Positions 17,186-27,236 are shown, counted from the first letter of the stretch. The stretch is 64,000 bases of DNA from Streptomyces sp. WAC 01529 (GCF_003945545.1 NZ_CP029617.1:8206462-8270461); one strand, 5' to 3'. The notes: generated by a model not told the origin, from the sequence alone. Translations and numbers: made by a program.

Positions 17186-17381
17186 GGCGCAGCCGCACCT
17201 CAAATCCCGTCTTTGAACCTCTGTTGCTCTCGTACACGCGCCACGCCACCCGATTTCACTGGTATGGCGTGCATCACGCTGAGCACGTAAGCCCTGCTCC
17301 GTACGAGGGACACGGCGCTTGCCGACAGACCGCCTGTGGCAATCATTCCGATGGCATTGCCCAACGCGAAGAAGGTGCTTC

Positions 17382-17543
17382 ATGCGTCGTCTGGTCGCTC
17401 TACTGCTGGGGGCAGTTGCACTGACTGCCGCCCTCTCTACTCCTGCCTCTGCTCTCTCCGCAGATCCACCGCCACCGCACCACGACCGGCCTCAGGGGGT
17501 AGCGCTGTATCCCTGGAACTGGATCGGTCCTCCCCCAGTCTGA
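17382..17543 (+). CDS. small secreted peptide, unknown
   Basis: A 53-aa peptide. ATG preceded by GAAGG at a 6-nt distance. Residues 1-25 are a strong signal peptide (MRRLVALLLGAVALTAALST, then PASA). The predicted mature part is only about 27 residues, proline- and histidine-rich (DPPPPHHDRPQGVALYPWNW). A terminator hairpin lies 31 bp downstream. The compact gene, good RBS and signal peptide make it believable. Function unknown. Confidence 0.55.
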   Translation: MRRLVALLLGAVALTAALSTPASALSADPPPPHHDRPQGVALYPWNWIGPPPV

Positions 17544-17574
17544 CCATCCAGGATCGGCTCCCCGAGCTACAGCA

Positions 17575-17611
17575 GAGCTCCGGCCGGTCCGTGAGGACCG
17601 ACCGGAGCTGG
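17575..17611. terminator. intrinsic terminator
   Basis: Hairpin agctccggccggtcc / ggaccgaccggagct (one mismatch), loop GTGA, just behind the small secreted peptide gene. Confidence 0.7.
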
Positions 17612-17683
17612 GCTGACCCGGGGGACAGTCCCCCCGGATCGGCCACTGTGGGCGCATCGCTGGAAGCCTCCTCAGAAGCTATC

Positions 17684-17723
17684 GACGCCCCGGCCCAGCG
17701 TGATGCCGGGCCGGGGCGTCGGG
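17684..17723. terminator. intrinsic terminator (minus-strand gene)
   Basis: Long GC-rich hairpin gacgccccggccc / gggccggggcgtc, 15 bp beyond the stop of the gene at 17738-18094. Confidence 0.7.
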
Positions 17724-17737
17724 GCGAGCCGGGGCTG

Positions 17738-18094
17738 TTACAGGTATTCGATCAGCCAGCTGGCCGGGTTGTCGTCCACCGAGTCGCCGGCGTTCTTCTT
17801 CATGCGGCCGATGGCGATCTTCATGGATCCCTGGGCGAGCTTCTCGGCGAGGCGGGGAGCGTTGTCCTGCACGTCCCGCACCTTGACGCCGCCCCAGGTC
17901 TTGCCGTCGTACACGCTCACACCCAGCTTGACGTCCCCCCAGGCGCAGCCGAAGCTGAGTCACAGGTCGCCCCACGCTCCGCCTTGGTTGGCCTGCGGGA
18001 CGGACAAGAGGATCGTGTGCTTGTAGTGGATCAGCCCGCCGTTCTCGTAGAACGCGAAGCCATGGGGGATCTCGCCGTTCTGGAAGCTGGACAT
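17738..18094 (-). pseudogene. unknown small protein with an in-frame TGA
   Basis: A single frame of 119 codons with AAGGAG before the ATG at 18092-18094, interrupted by one TGA at 17960-17962. Before it: MSSFQNGEIPHGFAFYENGG ... SVPQANQGGAWGDL. After it: LSFGCAWGDVKLGVSVYDGK ... NPASWLIEYL-stop. Both halves keep the same frame and codon bias, so the stop is probably a recent C-to-T change. Selenocysteine is unlikely without a SECIS element or selenoprotein context. Family not recognised. Confidence 0.6.
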
Positions 18095-18799
18095 CTGCAC
18101 TCCTTGTCTCGTCGGCGACCTGGCGCGGCTCGAAGAGCGGCGCCGGGCGCCGGAGGCTTGGTAGTACGCCTGCATTCAGCGGGCACCCCATGCTCCGTCC
18201 ACCAGGCAGCCACCAGACTCCTCCATAAGGGCATTTGGCGCTATCCAGCCTAAGGCTGACGGACTTTCGCCTATCCGGGCCAGTACGGCATTCAACAAGA
18301 AAGCTGCCTATTAGGACATTTTTTCGTCCGCTACGTGACGTTGTGAACCTGCTGTAACGACCGCATCGGCAGGTCCAGCGGATAATCCTTGCGGACTGCC
18401 GTGTACAGATCGACCTTCGACTGCGAGTTACCCATCAGGCCCCAGCAGCGGCAGCACACCTCACAGTCCCACCGCAAGCCCCCGACTGACGTCAAAACAA
18501 ACCGACATCGCGAACTCGGTCAGAATGCGACTCCCACACTCATCGCGAAACGACTCCCCAACTCACGTCCACAGCCAGCAGCTTGGCACCCCTTCCGCAG
18601 CATTCACTCATCTGTGCCCCGCAGTTCCCCGTGAGGACCATAGGTGAAGTACTGGCAGAAATTTTTGTGCCGAGGCTCACTCGGAAGCGTGCGGAAGGGA
18701 CACTGATCCGCCCCGGGGCTGGGCAAAGCCGCGGGCCTTTGTCGGGGCGGTTCTGTCCGGTGTGGGCCGGTCTGGTGGCGAGTCCGGGGTGCTGTGGGG
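18095..18799. other. intergenic, nothing recognised
   Basis: 0.7 kb with lower GC around 18290-18420 and no frame with both a start signal and coding bias. It presumably holds the promoter of the minus-strand gene at 17738-18094. Confidence 0.5.
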
Positions 18800-20599
18800 T
18801 CAGGGGGTTGTCAGCATGGGCAGGGTGGCGAGGTGTTCTTCGGGGATGGAGAAGGCTTCTGCGAGGGTCGGCAGACAGGGAGCGAGCCGGGCGGTGAGGG
18901 CGTGCTGGGCCTGGGGCAGTGCGCGGATTTGTTCGGCGCTGAGGGCGCCTTCGGCCAGGAGGAGTCCACTGTGGGATTGCACCTGGTTGAGGAGGAACAG
19001 GACGTACAGGTCGTTGAGGGCCGTCCGGGGGTGGGGGTCGGTGGTGCGGGTGAGGGCTGTGGCGAAGGCGTCGGCGGCCTGGCCGACGGTGTAGGCCTCG
19101 GCGAGGTTCAGGGCGGCGGCGGAGGCGTTGTTCCAGCGCGCGAGCGCGTCGCCGGGCTCACCGCGTCGCAGATCTTGCCGTGCGCTGGTGTGCCAGTAGT
19201 GCTCGGCGGTGGTGATGCATCGGCGTAGGAAGTCGGGGTCGTTGAGGCTCTCGTGGCCGGTTGCCTTCGGGGGCTGTGAGGCGCGAGTGTGCCCGAAGAT
19301 CATTTCGGCTGCGGCCTTGCACCAGATCGCGAGGTTGTCTCCCTCCGCGGTGATCGCTCCGTCCGCGTTGGCGGGATACTCCGCCAGCCCGTTCACCGGG
19401 AACAGGGCGCGGGCGCCGCAACGCTCCCGGCTCTCGATCATGATCTCCCGGGCCTGCCAGGTGATCCACCCCTTGGCCAGGGCCACGAGCCGCTCGCTCT
19501 CGGCTCGTTCCCCGGGCCGGTGGGTCATCCAGCGTTCGGTGACCATGCGGTGGAGGAAGGTCATGGCGTAGGCGGTGGCCACCCGCTCCAGCAGGCGGGA
19601 GTGGTGACTGCGGTGCGCGGCCAGCGGGACGCGCTGTCCGGCCGCCGGGCCGGAGATGTGACGGGTGTACGCGTAGCGGACAGCGATCGCCAGCGCCGCC
19701 CGGCTACCGCCGACGGCGCTCGCGCTCATGCACAGCTTTCCGACCGTCACCCGGGCGATCGCATGCAGGAACCGCTTGCGCGCACTGCCCACGGTGCTGG
19801 TGAAGCTGCCATCCGGCAGCAGCCGTCCGTGCTCGCCCTGGATGAGTGCGGTCCGCGGCAGGCGCACCTGGTCGAAACTGGTGGTGCAGTGGTCCACCGG
19901 GCTGCCGACGCGTTCGGGCAGTACGGTCACGGTGACACCCGGCAGAGTTCCGTGCTCGTCGCTCAGCGGGACGAGGAACAGGAAGACGCCCTGGTCCTGT
20001 CCGTCGGCCAGCAACCGGGCCGCCACCACCGCGCTCTTGGGCCCACCGGCCTCGCTGGTGTTGGGCATGTACTTCTGCGCCCCCTCGTTCGGGGTGTGCA
20101 GCACGAACTCCTCGCGCTGACGGTCGTAGCGGGCCCAGGTTTCCAGTGCGGCCGCATCGTTGCCATGAGCGCGCTCGGTGCACAGGAACGTGCCGGTGCG
20201 GGCCAGGGAGGTAAACGCGCGGAGGTCACGCGGCGGTGAAAGGCGGTCGTCGAGCAGGCTCCCGAGGAAGAGGTTGTAGTGGATGCCCGCCACCGTCGCC
20301 GTCGCACCGTCCACCACCGCGGTCCACTCGTGCAGAGCGGCCAGTGCCCGCGGATCCTGAACCAGGGCTTCAGGGCAGAGGAGTTCATCATTGAGCGCGT
20401 GCAGCCGGTCATAGGAGAGCTGCCACCGCTCTTCGGTGCCGGCATTGCCGCGGTGACGGAACAGGCCGGCCGAGATGGCCTTGCGCCATATCCCGTGGGC
20501 GTCAGCGCCCTCGGGCCTCTCAGTAAAGAGAGCTTCGGTGAGCCGGGCGCTGTCGAGGTCCGGGTGGGAGCCGGCTGCGGAATGAAGGTGAGTCGTCAT
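18800..20599 (-). CDS. acyl-CoA oxidase/dehydrogenase-like flavoprotein
   Basis: A 599-aa protein, the size of acyl-CoA oxidases rather than dehydrogenases (about 380). It has the acyl-CoA oxidase N-terminal helical part (HNLFLGSLLDDRLS region), the middle beta domain (TFLCTERAHGNDAAALETWA, HTPNEGAQKYMPNTSEAGGP), FAD-binding R/T motifs (VDHCTTSFDQVRLPRTALIQ) and the C-terminal helical domain with AIAVRYAYTRHISGPAAGQR. Likely a cytosolic FAD enzyme making trans-2-enoyl thioesters. No beta-oxidation partners are near. The ATG chosen has no strong RBS, so the start is uncertain. Confidence 0.8.
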   Translation of the reverse strand: MTTHLHSAAGSHPDLDSARLTEALFTERPEGADAHGIWRKAISAGLFRHRGNAGTEERWQLSYDRLHALNDELLCPEALVQDPRALAALHEWTAVVDGATATVAGIHYNLFLGSLLDDRLSPPRDLRAFTSLARTGTFLCTERAHGNDAAALETWARYDRQREEFVLHTPNEGAQKYMPNTSEAGGPKSAVVAARLLADGQDQGVFLFLVPLSDEHGTLPGVTVTVLPERVGSPVDHCTTSFDQVRLPRTALIQGEHGRLLPDGSFTSTVGSARKRFLHAIARVTVGKLCMSASAVGGSRAALAIAVRYAYTRHISGPAAGQRVPLAAHRSHHSRLLERVATAYAMTFLHRMVTERWMTHRPGERAESERLVALAKGWITWQAREIMIESRERCGARALFPVNGLAEYPANADGAITAEGDNLAIWCKAAAEMIFGHTRASQPPKATGHESLNDPDFLRRCITTAEHYWHTSARQDLRRGEPGDALARWNNASAAALNLAEAYTVGQAADAFATALTRTTDPHPRTALNDLYVLFLLNQVQSHSGLLLAEGALSAEQIRALPQAQHALTARLAPCLPTLAEAFSIPEEHLATLPMLTTP

Positions 20600-21136
20600 G
20601 TCCGGGCCAACGCCCCAGGCCGGTGAAGGGACACCACCCCGGACACAAAGATTGATCAAAAGCGAGCGTAGAGAGGGGCAGCTGCGTCCTGGCCGGAGGG
20701 AAGGGAGCAGGTGCTCGGCCGCAGGGAGGCGGCTTTTTTGACTCTCGGACGCGTAGCCCATTCTGGCGTTGGTGACGCCCTTGAACTCCCCTGCTTCTCG
20801 GACCGATCACATTAGTTGGGGCGCATTTGGCCATGTTCTGCGCGCAAGGGCTACTTCGTGGCCTGGAGTACTTCTTCGGCGAGGATGCGCCCTTGCCGCG
20901 TGCCGTCGCACCCGTGAAGGATGACGGTTGCTGAGCACAGGCTGGCGTCGCGTCTTGGTTTCCAGCCGCCGTCCGGCAAACGTGCTGCCTGCCGTAGGGA
21001 AGAAGCGGAAATCGCTTCGTCACCGCCGGGATGAGCAGCAGGAAGACGCCCGGTTCCGCCGCATCGCCGGGCGGCAAGCCGAGGGCATGGTCAGGGCCCC
21101 TGTATTGCGTGCAGTCACGAGCAAAGGGAGTAGCGC
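20600..21136. other. intergenic, nothing recognised
   Basis: Divergent spacer between the acyl-CoA oxidase and PDZ genes. I found no additional gene, hairpin or repeat worth naming. Confidence 0.4.
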
Positions 21137-21769
21137 ATGTCTTTGCCCCCTCAACAAAACGTTCCCGATCTGGAAGCCGGCGGGGCGGCAGCGAGCGTCG
21201 AGTACCCACCCGATGGCCAGCGGTACAACCAGCCGTTGTCCATCAGCATCCAGGCCCCGCCCTACACCCGTATCACCGGGCTGGACCTCCATAACCAGCA
21301 GATGTCGAGCAGCGACATTGTTGCCCCGGACGGCAAATCCGCCTCCGCCACAAGCTCGACCAGCCTGTTCGACTTCCGCCTTCCTCACATCGTGTACGTC
21401 GTCGCCGACATCGACGCTCCCCTGGCAGGAGGCACCTTCAGCGGGAGCTACACGATGAACGGGGTAACGCAGCCGCTCACCGTCACCATCAGGCCCGGCA
21501 TCCAGGGCGTCATCGCGGGCAACCTGCGCAACACCAGCCCCCCGGGCGGAGGCGTACGCGTGCTCGCCGTGGACCCCGGCAGCCGCACCCTTGCCGCGGG
21601 CCTCCAGCCCGGTGATCTCATCATCGAGGTCAACGGCATGCTCACCCCCACCGTCAACGACCTCGACGATGTGCTGCGCGGCAAGCGCCAGGGCGTCACG
21701 TGCGATGTCACCGTCCGGCGCGGCGGCCAGCTCGTGACCCTGCAGATCCCGCTCGACCCGGAACCGTAG
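21137..21769 (+). CDS. PDZ-domain protein
   Basis: A 210-aa protein without a signal peptide. The N-terminal 110 residues are beta-rich and unknown. The C-terminal 85 residues are a PDZ domain (GGGVRVLAVDPGSRTLAAGL, QPGDLIIEVNGMLTPTVNDL, ...VRRGGQLVTLQIPL), the type found in HtrA-like proteases and adaptor proteins. No protease domain is present, so it is probably a binding/scaffold protein. ATG preceded by AGGGAG at a good distance. Confidence 0.75.
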   Translation: MSLPPQQNVPDLEAGGAAASVEYPPDGQRYNQPLSISIQAPPYTRITGLDLHNQQMSSSDIVAPDGKSASATSSTSLFDFRLPHIVYVVADIDAPLAGGTFSGSYTMNGVTQPLTVTIRPGIQGVIAGNLRNTSPPGGGVRVLAVDPGSRTLAAGLQPGDLIIEVNGMLTPTVNDLDDVLRGKRQGVTCDVTVRRGGQLVTLQIPLDPEP

Positions 21770-22459
21770 GACCCCGTTCCTCCCCGGCGGCTGCCGCATG
21801 GCGGATGCATTGGGAGAACATCGGGGGGAAAGCTGAGGGGGGAGGACGGCTTGCTGCCAGGCATCAGTTCCTCAACGTGCGGTGACGAGAGGCGGGTTAG
21901 CGTCCCCTCCGCATGAGGGGGCCGAATGAGTCCCGCACTGTCCCTCGAAGAGCTGCGCCGCCGATGTATGAGCGTCGCCGACCGGCTTTGGGGTGGCGCC
22001 CGCGCGCCTGCCGCTGCGCCCTTCAGCGCCGCACCCTGGCATCCGGCCCTCCGCCTGGCAGCCTTCTCGTCCGGCACCAACCCGTCCGTGAGCCAGCGGC
22101 AGGGGTGTTGCGGTGCCTGACGACCGCCAGCTGGAAGGGTGTGGGCCTTCACGCGCCCGGACAGTCAAGGGCGGGGCAGACGATCGTGTCGAGCGTGGCC
22201 GGCGTACGCGCCCCCGCTCTCAGGCTCATGGTCACCGTCAGTATCAGCATGTGCCACGGAGATCGATCTTCCGATGGCTAGCTTCACTGCGCACGGCGCT
22301 TCCAGATTTGGGAGCGTTTCACCGCCTTTATCAAGGATCTGGTCGTTCGTGTCGGGATCGCCTTTTACCGCTGAGCAGCGCTTGGAGCGCCTGAATGCTT
22401 CACTGTCCGGAACGCCCCGGGTCCAGGGTGAGGAGAGCCGGGGCGAGCGCCGACTGAGG
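21770..22459. other. intergenic with a weak small ORF
   Basis: A frame at 21926-22120 starts with AGGGGG before ATG and reads SPALSLEELRRRCMSVADRL, but it loses coding character afterwards. Otherwise nothing recognised. Confidence 0.3.
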
Positions 22460-23485
22460 ATGAACCGCTCGTCGAACCTGCTGGTCGGGGTGCTGCTGCA
22501 CGCCGCCGCCCGCCAGGACGCGGGTCTGGCCCTGACTGACCTGGAACAGCGCCTGATCAAGACCGCCACCACGCTCCTGCCGGAAAAGGAACTGCCCGCC
22601 TTCGGCCAGGCGTACCGCGACGCCTGCGCCCGTGGCCCGGTCTCGGTGCTCCCCGAGGCAATCACGAGCCGGCCGCTGGAGAGCGGGTTCAGCAAGGCAG
22701 ACCTGAAGGCCGCGTTGCCTGCCCTGGCCGAGGAGATCTGCGCCCAGCCCAACGTCCGAATCATCGATGTCAGCAAGCACGACATGGCAGACAGCGAGGA
22801 GTTCGCAGCAGCACTGGGCGAGTACGGACGGGGCGTCACCATCCTGACCGGCCCGCGCCCGGCCGGCGACACCCAGGGCGTGCTGAACGAAGTACGGGTG
22901 CGGATGCAGAAGTTCGACTGTCTGAAGGAATCGGGAGAAATCTCCGGGAGCGACGAGATCTACTGGGCAGTGAGCGCAGGCAGCGACCAGCACATCGCGA
23001 AGTCGTTCAAGACCCGCAAGTACGGAGACATCGACGTCAACGACTACCCCACGGTGTTCGACTACGACTTCAACGCCCGCCAGACGTACGCGTACAGCGG
23101 CCCCGTCGACCAGCACCTGTCGGTCGAGTTCCAGTGCTGGGAACAGGACGACAGCCCTGGCGGCTTCTACGACGACCTGCGAGGAGCTCTCGCCGACTTC
23201 GCCGAGTACGCCGTGGACGCGTCCGCCGACATGACCGCAGCCGGTGGCGACGGAGCGGAGAAGGCCGCCGACTGGGCAGCCCTGCTCGGCATCGCAGCCG
23301 GCCTGCTCAACGCCATCCTGGGATGGGTCACCAACGACGACGACCTGGTGTGTGAGAGGACCATCGGCTTCGACCGCGCCGCCCTGTACGCGATGCGCGA
23401 CCGGCCCGACAGCAAGAACTTCTGGCACTTCAACGGTGGCGGGGTTGGCTACCACTACCTCTACCTGACCACCAACGACTTCTGA
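22460..23485 (+). CDS. unknown 341-aa protein
   Basis: The frame is open from 22139, but coding bias and plausible sequence begin around ATG 22460 (MNRSSNLLVGVLLHAAARQD). The N-terminal 110 residues are helical. The middle reads GSDEIYWAVSAGSDQHIAKS and DVNDYPTVFDYDFNARQTYA, then the acidic WEQDDSPGGFYDD. Residues near 275-292 are a Gly/Ala/Leu hydrophobic helix (WAALLGIAAGLLNAILGWV), and the end is Gly/His/Tyr-rich (FWHFNGGGVGYHYLYL). The hydrophobic helix could insert in a membrane or lie between domains. No family recognised, and no operon partner. Confidence 0.6.
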   Translation: MNRSSNLLVGVLLHAAARQDAGLALTDLEQRLIKTATTLLPEKELPAFGQAYRDACARGPVSVLPEAITSRPLESGFSKADLKAALPALAEEICAQPNVRIIDVSKHDMADSEEFAAALGEYGRGVTILTGPRPAGDTQGVLNEVRVRMQKFDCLKESGEISGSDEIYWAVSAGSDQHIAKSFKTRKYGDIDVNDYPTVFDYDFNARQTYAYSGPVDQHLSVEFQCWEQDDSPGGFYDDLRGALADFAEYAVDASADMTAAGGDGAEKAADWAALLGIAAGLLNAILGWVTNDDDLVCERTIGFDRAALYAMRDRPDSKNFWHFNGGGVGYHYLYLTTNDF

Positions 23486-23777
23486 CCCACAGAACCACGC
23501 CCGGCGGCACAGAGCCCAGCCCCTGTGTCGCCGCTGCGCCCACCCCCGGGCCGCAGCCACGCCCGAGACCCTCAGGCGACCCGCCGCCTCGTTCCTGAAT
23601 CAGAACAACCAGGCAAGGCGCGGCATCAAAGTGCGCAGAACGGGATGAAACACCGGAAGAAAACGACCTCTAAGAAGCCCGGGCGATGGGTAGTGCTGTG
23701 TGTGCCGGAGCCCAGCACAGGGGCTGCGGTCGGCGTGGGATGGCCGCGTCGTGGCACGGCATAAGGGATACGGACTG

Positions 23778-23981
23778 ATGGCTTCGGGCACCGTGAAGTG
23801 GTTCAACTCCGAGAAGGGCTTCGGTTTCATCGAGCAGGACGGTGGAGGGCCGGACGTGTTCGTCCACTACTCGGCAATCTCCGCGAGTGGGTACCGGGAG
23901 CTGACCGAGGGCCAGAAGGTCTCGTTCGACGTCACGCAGGGCCCGAAGGGCCCGCAAGCCGAGAACGTCAACCCCGCATAG
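23778..23981 (+). CDS. cold-shock domain protein
   Basis: A 67-aa CspA-type protein: GTVKWFNSEKGFGFI contains RNP1 (KGFGFI) and DVFVHYSAI contains RNP2 (VFVHY). It is a single-stranded nucleic acid chaperone in the cytoplasm. ATG preceded by AAGGGA. A perfect 9-bp terminator hairpin follows at 24005-24029. Such genes are common on actinomycete plasmids as well as the chromosome. Confidence 0.95.
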   Translation: MASGTVKWFNSEKGFGFIEQDGGGPDVFVHYSAISASGYRELTEGQKVSFDVTQGPKGPQAENVNPA

Positions 23982-24004
23982 CCGGAACGCACACGGCGAA
24001 CCCT

Positions 24005-24029
24005 GAGCCCGGCCCACTCTGCCGGGCTC
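24005..24029. terminator. intrinsic terminator
   Basis: Stem gagcccggc / gccgggctc, loop CCACTCT, 24 bp after the cold-shock gene. Confidence 0.8.
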
Positions 24030-24264
24030 AGTTCGCCAGCCGAATGCCGCTACCTCCGGACATGCTCGAATTCGGCTGACCACACAGCAGCGGGGACGCA
24101 CCGGCGCCGACGCCACACAGGCCACAGGGGAGCGGCCCAACCTGCGTGGGGCTCCGCGCCAGCCCGCCGGCCGACCTCGGTCTCGTGCGAGGCGGACACG
24201 GCTGATGCCAGGCGCATCCGCATCGCCCAGAACGGTGCCGCACGTCCTCTCACACATTGCCTAG

Positions 24265-24498
24265 TTGGCAGGGCATGACGACGTACTGCATTGCTCCTCG
24301 GTCTGTCCCGAGCGGACGGCACAATCCCTACTGGACGCGGCCGAGCTGCAGCGCCTGGTCCTCGCGGCGGTGGAGCGGCACGTCGACCGCCAGGCGCTCG
24401 CGCAGGTGGTGGCGGAGGAGGCGCGGCAGCGTGCCGCGCTGTCGGCCTTTGTGTCTGGGTGGCCCGGGGCGAGGGTGCCCGGAGGCGAGGGGCGGTGA
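24265..24498 (+). CDS. small hypothetical protein
   Basis: A 77-aa frame with very strong third-position GC from its middle onward (LLDAAELQRLVLAAVERHVD, RQALAQVVAEEARQRAALSA). It is an amphipathic, helical, probably coiled-coil segment. The start is uncertain and no RBS is obvious. Unknown function. Confidence 0.35.
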   Translation: MAGHDDVLHCSSVCPERTAQSLLDAAELQRLVLAAVERHVDRQALAQVVAEEARQRAALSAFVSGWPGARVPGGEGR

Positions 24499-24651
24499 CC
24501 GCGGCCGCCTGAGTGTGCCCGGCGGCAGCATCGGCTTCGGGGATGGGCACCGCCGGGCCCACCCAGGGTGGCATGAGGCACTGACAATCTCCTTGGCGCG
24601 ACCGGAGTATCAGCACACGCGCCGCATCCGCTACGGCCGCACGCTGGTCGC

Positions 24652-24867
24652 ATGGCTTCTGATCGCCCGGTCGTCGTGTATCCGCCCGATGAGGAGGGCG
24701 GCCGCCGCGTGCGGGTCGACGGGCAGATCTCCGGCCGCGCGTACAGCGTCCGGGACATCGCGGCGTTCATGCAGGAGGCCGGGCTTCAGGACTTCGACGA
24801 AATGGATGTGGTCCGCACCTCGTTGATCGAGTGGCGCGGTGGCGGGCCCGACGTGTGGGCGCGCTGA
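24652..24867 (+). CDS. small hypothetical protein
   Basis: A 71-aa protein (ASDRPVVVYPPDEEGGRRVR, ...YSVRDIAAFMQEAGLQDFDE). Good codon bias, and it overlaps the start of the ligase gene, so the two may be co-translated. It resembles small proteins on Streptomyces plasmids and integrative elements. Function unknown. Confidence 0.5.
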   Translation: MASDRPVVVYPPDEEGGRRVRVDGQISGRAYSVRDIAAFMQEAGLQDFDEMDVVRTSLIEWRGGGPDVWAR

Positions 24868-25731
24868 GCGTGGAGTACCCCGTCGCGGTCGCGCTCGCCG
24901 AGTCCGTCACCGTCCTGCCGCGCGGCCCGGGCTGGTGGTACGAGCCCAAGTTCGACGGGCACCGCCTCGTGATGCACCGCACCGCAGACACCACGCGCTG
25001 CCACACCCGGTCGGGGCACACCGTCACCTCCGCATGGATGGACCTTGCCGTGGCCAGCCAGGCGGTGCTGCGCCCCGGGACGGTCCTGGACGGCGAGGCG
25101 GTCGTATGGGTGAACGGGCAGTTGTCCTTCTCGGCTGCGCAGGCCCGCGGCAACTCCACCGCGCGCCGCTCGGCCGCCCTCAGCGGCGGAGTACCCGGCG
25201 AACTACGTCGTGTGGGACTGCCTCCAGGTAGACGGTGTCGACCTGCGCGGACGGCCGTACACGGAGAGAAGGGCCGCGCTCCTTCAGGTGCTTGACGGTG
25301 TGCCGCCGCCGATCCAGGCGACGCCGGCGAGCGACGATGCGGACGTCGCGCTCGCCTGGTACGAGCACCTGCCCGCTCAGGGTCTGGAGGGTGTGGTCGC
25401 CAAGCGGGCGACGAGCGTGTACCGGGCCGGGCGGATCTGGGCCAAGCTGCGGCACGCGGAGACGGTGGACGCGGACGTCGTCGGCTACGTCGGGTCCACC
25501 GCCCGCCCGCACCGCGTGGCCGTACGGCTGCCGGACGGGCGCCGCGTGCTGTCGCGGGCCCTGACCGCGCCGCTGTCCGCTGCTCTCGCCCGCTTCATTG
25601 CCGCCGCCGGGCCCGGGCAGCGCGCCCACACCGACGACGGCGAGCGGTACACCACCACCGAGGGCCTGGTCGTGGAAGTGGAGGCCGGCACCACCCGGCA
25701 CGCCACCGTCTCGGTCACACGCATCCGCTGA
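24855..25731 (+). pseudogene. ATP-dependent DNA ligase, one frameshift
   Basis: Two frames join near 25180 to give a ligase of about 290 aa. The first carries motif I (YEPKFDGHR, with the AMP-accepting Lys) and the motif III-like VLDGEAVVW. The second reads AEYPANYV, WDCLQVDGVDLRGRPY, LEGVVAKRATSVYRAGRIWA (motif IV) and K.RH (motif V region), then a C-terminal OB-like part. The length matches the short LigC/LigD-type ligases of Streptomyces that lack polymerase and nuclease domains. One extra base separates the frames, so this may be a recent mutation or a sequencing error. If intact, it would seal nicks. Confidence 0.75.
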
Positions 25732-25857
25732 CCGGGGCCGGACAGAATCACCCTGTCCGGCCCTACTGCTGGCTCCCGGTCGCTCACCGGCTGAGGCGGA
25801 TGCGCGGCCCCCCCAACGAACTGCAGGTCGTCCAGAGTCTGCGGTACACCTGACGGC

Positions 25858-26373
25858 ATGAAGCTGAAAGACCTCAGCCCCCTGATGAAGCGCCGCCGAG
25901 CTGGCGGTCTCAGCTACGGCTACGACCGCTTCCGCATCGACCCGGCCGTGGCCCCGCTTCAGTGGCCGGACGACGTCCTGGAACAGTTCCTCTACGACTT
26001 CGGCGACAACGACCACTTCGTAACCGACTACGGCAGCATCGACCTGCGCGAGATCACCTGGCGGCTCGAGACGATCCCGGCCGCGGACTTCCACGGGGTG
26101 CCGACCGGAGCCTCCGACGACGGCTGCATCGAGGAGTACGCCAAGAACCCCGCGTACTGGGTCGACGTCCGCCCCCGCGAAGTCGGCCTGCACTGGGAAG
26201 AGCACGGGACGTGGCTACGCCCGCCGCTCCTGATCGACCGGTGCTTCCTGGACCCGTCGGGCAGCGGGCTGCAGGTCGTGGAGGGCCGCACCCGAGTCGG
26301 CGTCCTGCGCGGCCGCGTGCGCGAAGGACTGCACGTCGCTCCCGCCCACCAGGCGTGGGTGGCGCGTCCGTGA
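25858..26373 (+). CDS. conserved hypothetical protein
   Basis: A 171-aa acidic protein (LQWPDDVLEQFLYDFGDNDH, ...YGSIDLREITWRLETIPA, ...EEYAKNPAYWVDVRPREVG) with an ATG start and good codon bias. No signal peptide or membrane segment. A ParB-like or nuclease role cannot be supported. It stands in a plus-strand row of small plasmid-type genes. Confidence 0.55.
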   Translation: MKLKDLSPLMKRRRAGGLSYGYDRFRIDPAVAPLQWPDDVLEQFLYDFGDNDHFVTDYGSIDLREITWRLETIPAADFHGVPTGASDDGCIEEYAKNPAYWVDVRPREVGLHWEEHGTWLRPPLLIDRCFLDPSGSGLQVVEGRTRVGVLRGRVREGLHVAPAHQAWVARP

Positions 26374-26435
26374 GAATCTGCCCCGTCTCGCTGCGTACGC
26401 TGCGGGCATCGAGGTGTTTCGAGGAAGAGCTGCGG

Positions 26436-27236
26436 ATGACTGAGAAGGCGTCTGTGCCCGGGCCGCGCCGGGACCTGGCGATGCACAACGACTGGTGGGT
26501 GTCGGGCTGGGAGTACGTCCTGCCCCGCCAGGGCTTCCCGCTGACCATGCTGATCGGGACCGCGAGTCAGCCAGGCTTCACCGGCTCCCTGGACGACCTC
26601 CTGCAAGAGATCTTCGACGGCCGCTGGGACATGATCGGCGGCAACCTCGACAGTCCCCTCACCTTCTCCTGGCCCGATGAGGAATGGGACTACGAGGCCG
26701 CGCCGGAGGGCCGCGAGGCATGCGAGGCGGCCCGCTGGGAGCAGTTCAGCACCCTGCTGACGACAGCCGGCTTCCCGGTACCCACCACCGTGCGAGACCT
26801 GTCCGAGCTCTACCTGACGTGGGGCCTGGCCCGCCGCGCAGAGACGCCGGACGGCACCCGATGGTCCATGCCCGCCGTGCTGCCGCTGCCCGGCGACCTG
26901 CTGCCCCTGGACCCCGAACTCACTCAGCGCCTCGACGGGATCCGCTGGACGATGCCCACCGGCCCGCTCCTGGACACCCTCATCGACCACCTGGTCAACG
27001 ATCTGGGTGAACCGGCAGAGACCCTCACCTCCCTGGAGCGGCTGGCGGCAGCCACGGGCCAGAACGTCGACGACGTCCGGCTCGCTCTTGCGGAACTCGT
27101 GACATCCGGCGATGCCCGTGTCCAGCGCGGCGAGGAGCCGGCCGACGCGGAGCGCCTGGAGGCCCACCGCCGCTTCCGCCTGGTCATGGACTGGGAGCAC
27201 TTCCACAACAACCGCATCCAGGTGAGCCGCGGGTGA
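26436..27236 (+). CDS. conserved hypothetical protein (possibly DUF6042)
   Basis: A 266-aa protein. It starts HNDWWVSGWEYVLPRQGFPL, with Trp-rich and acidic stretches (FSWPDEEWDYEA), and ends with a helical domain including LERLAAATGQNVDDVRLALA, which resembles a winged-helix turn. The stop overlaps the GTG start of the kinase gene by 4 nt, so the two are coupled. I believe it belongs to the actinobacterial DUF6042 group but cannot verify that here. Confidence 0.55.
   Translation: MTEKASVPGPRRDLAMHNDWWVSGWEYVLPRQGFPLTMLIGTASQPGFTGSLDDLLQEIFDGRWDMIGGNLDSPLTFSWPDEEWDYEAAPEGREACEAARWEQFSTLLTTAGFPVPTTVRDLSELYLTWGLARRAETPDGTRWSMPAVLPLPGDLLPLDPELTQRLDGIRWTMPTGPLLDTLIDHLVNDLGEPAETLTSLERLAAATGQNVDDVRLALAELVTSGDARVQRGEEPADAERLEAHRRFRLVMDWEHFHNNRIQVSRG

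Noticed and set aside
22139..22459. N-terminal extension of the 341-aa protein
   Set aside because: Codon bias is poor and the sequence is low-complexity upstream of ATG 22460.
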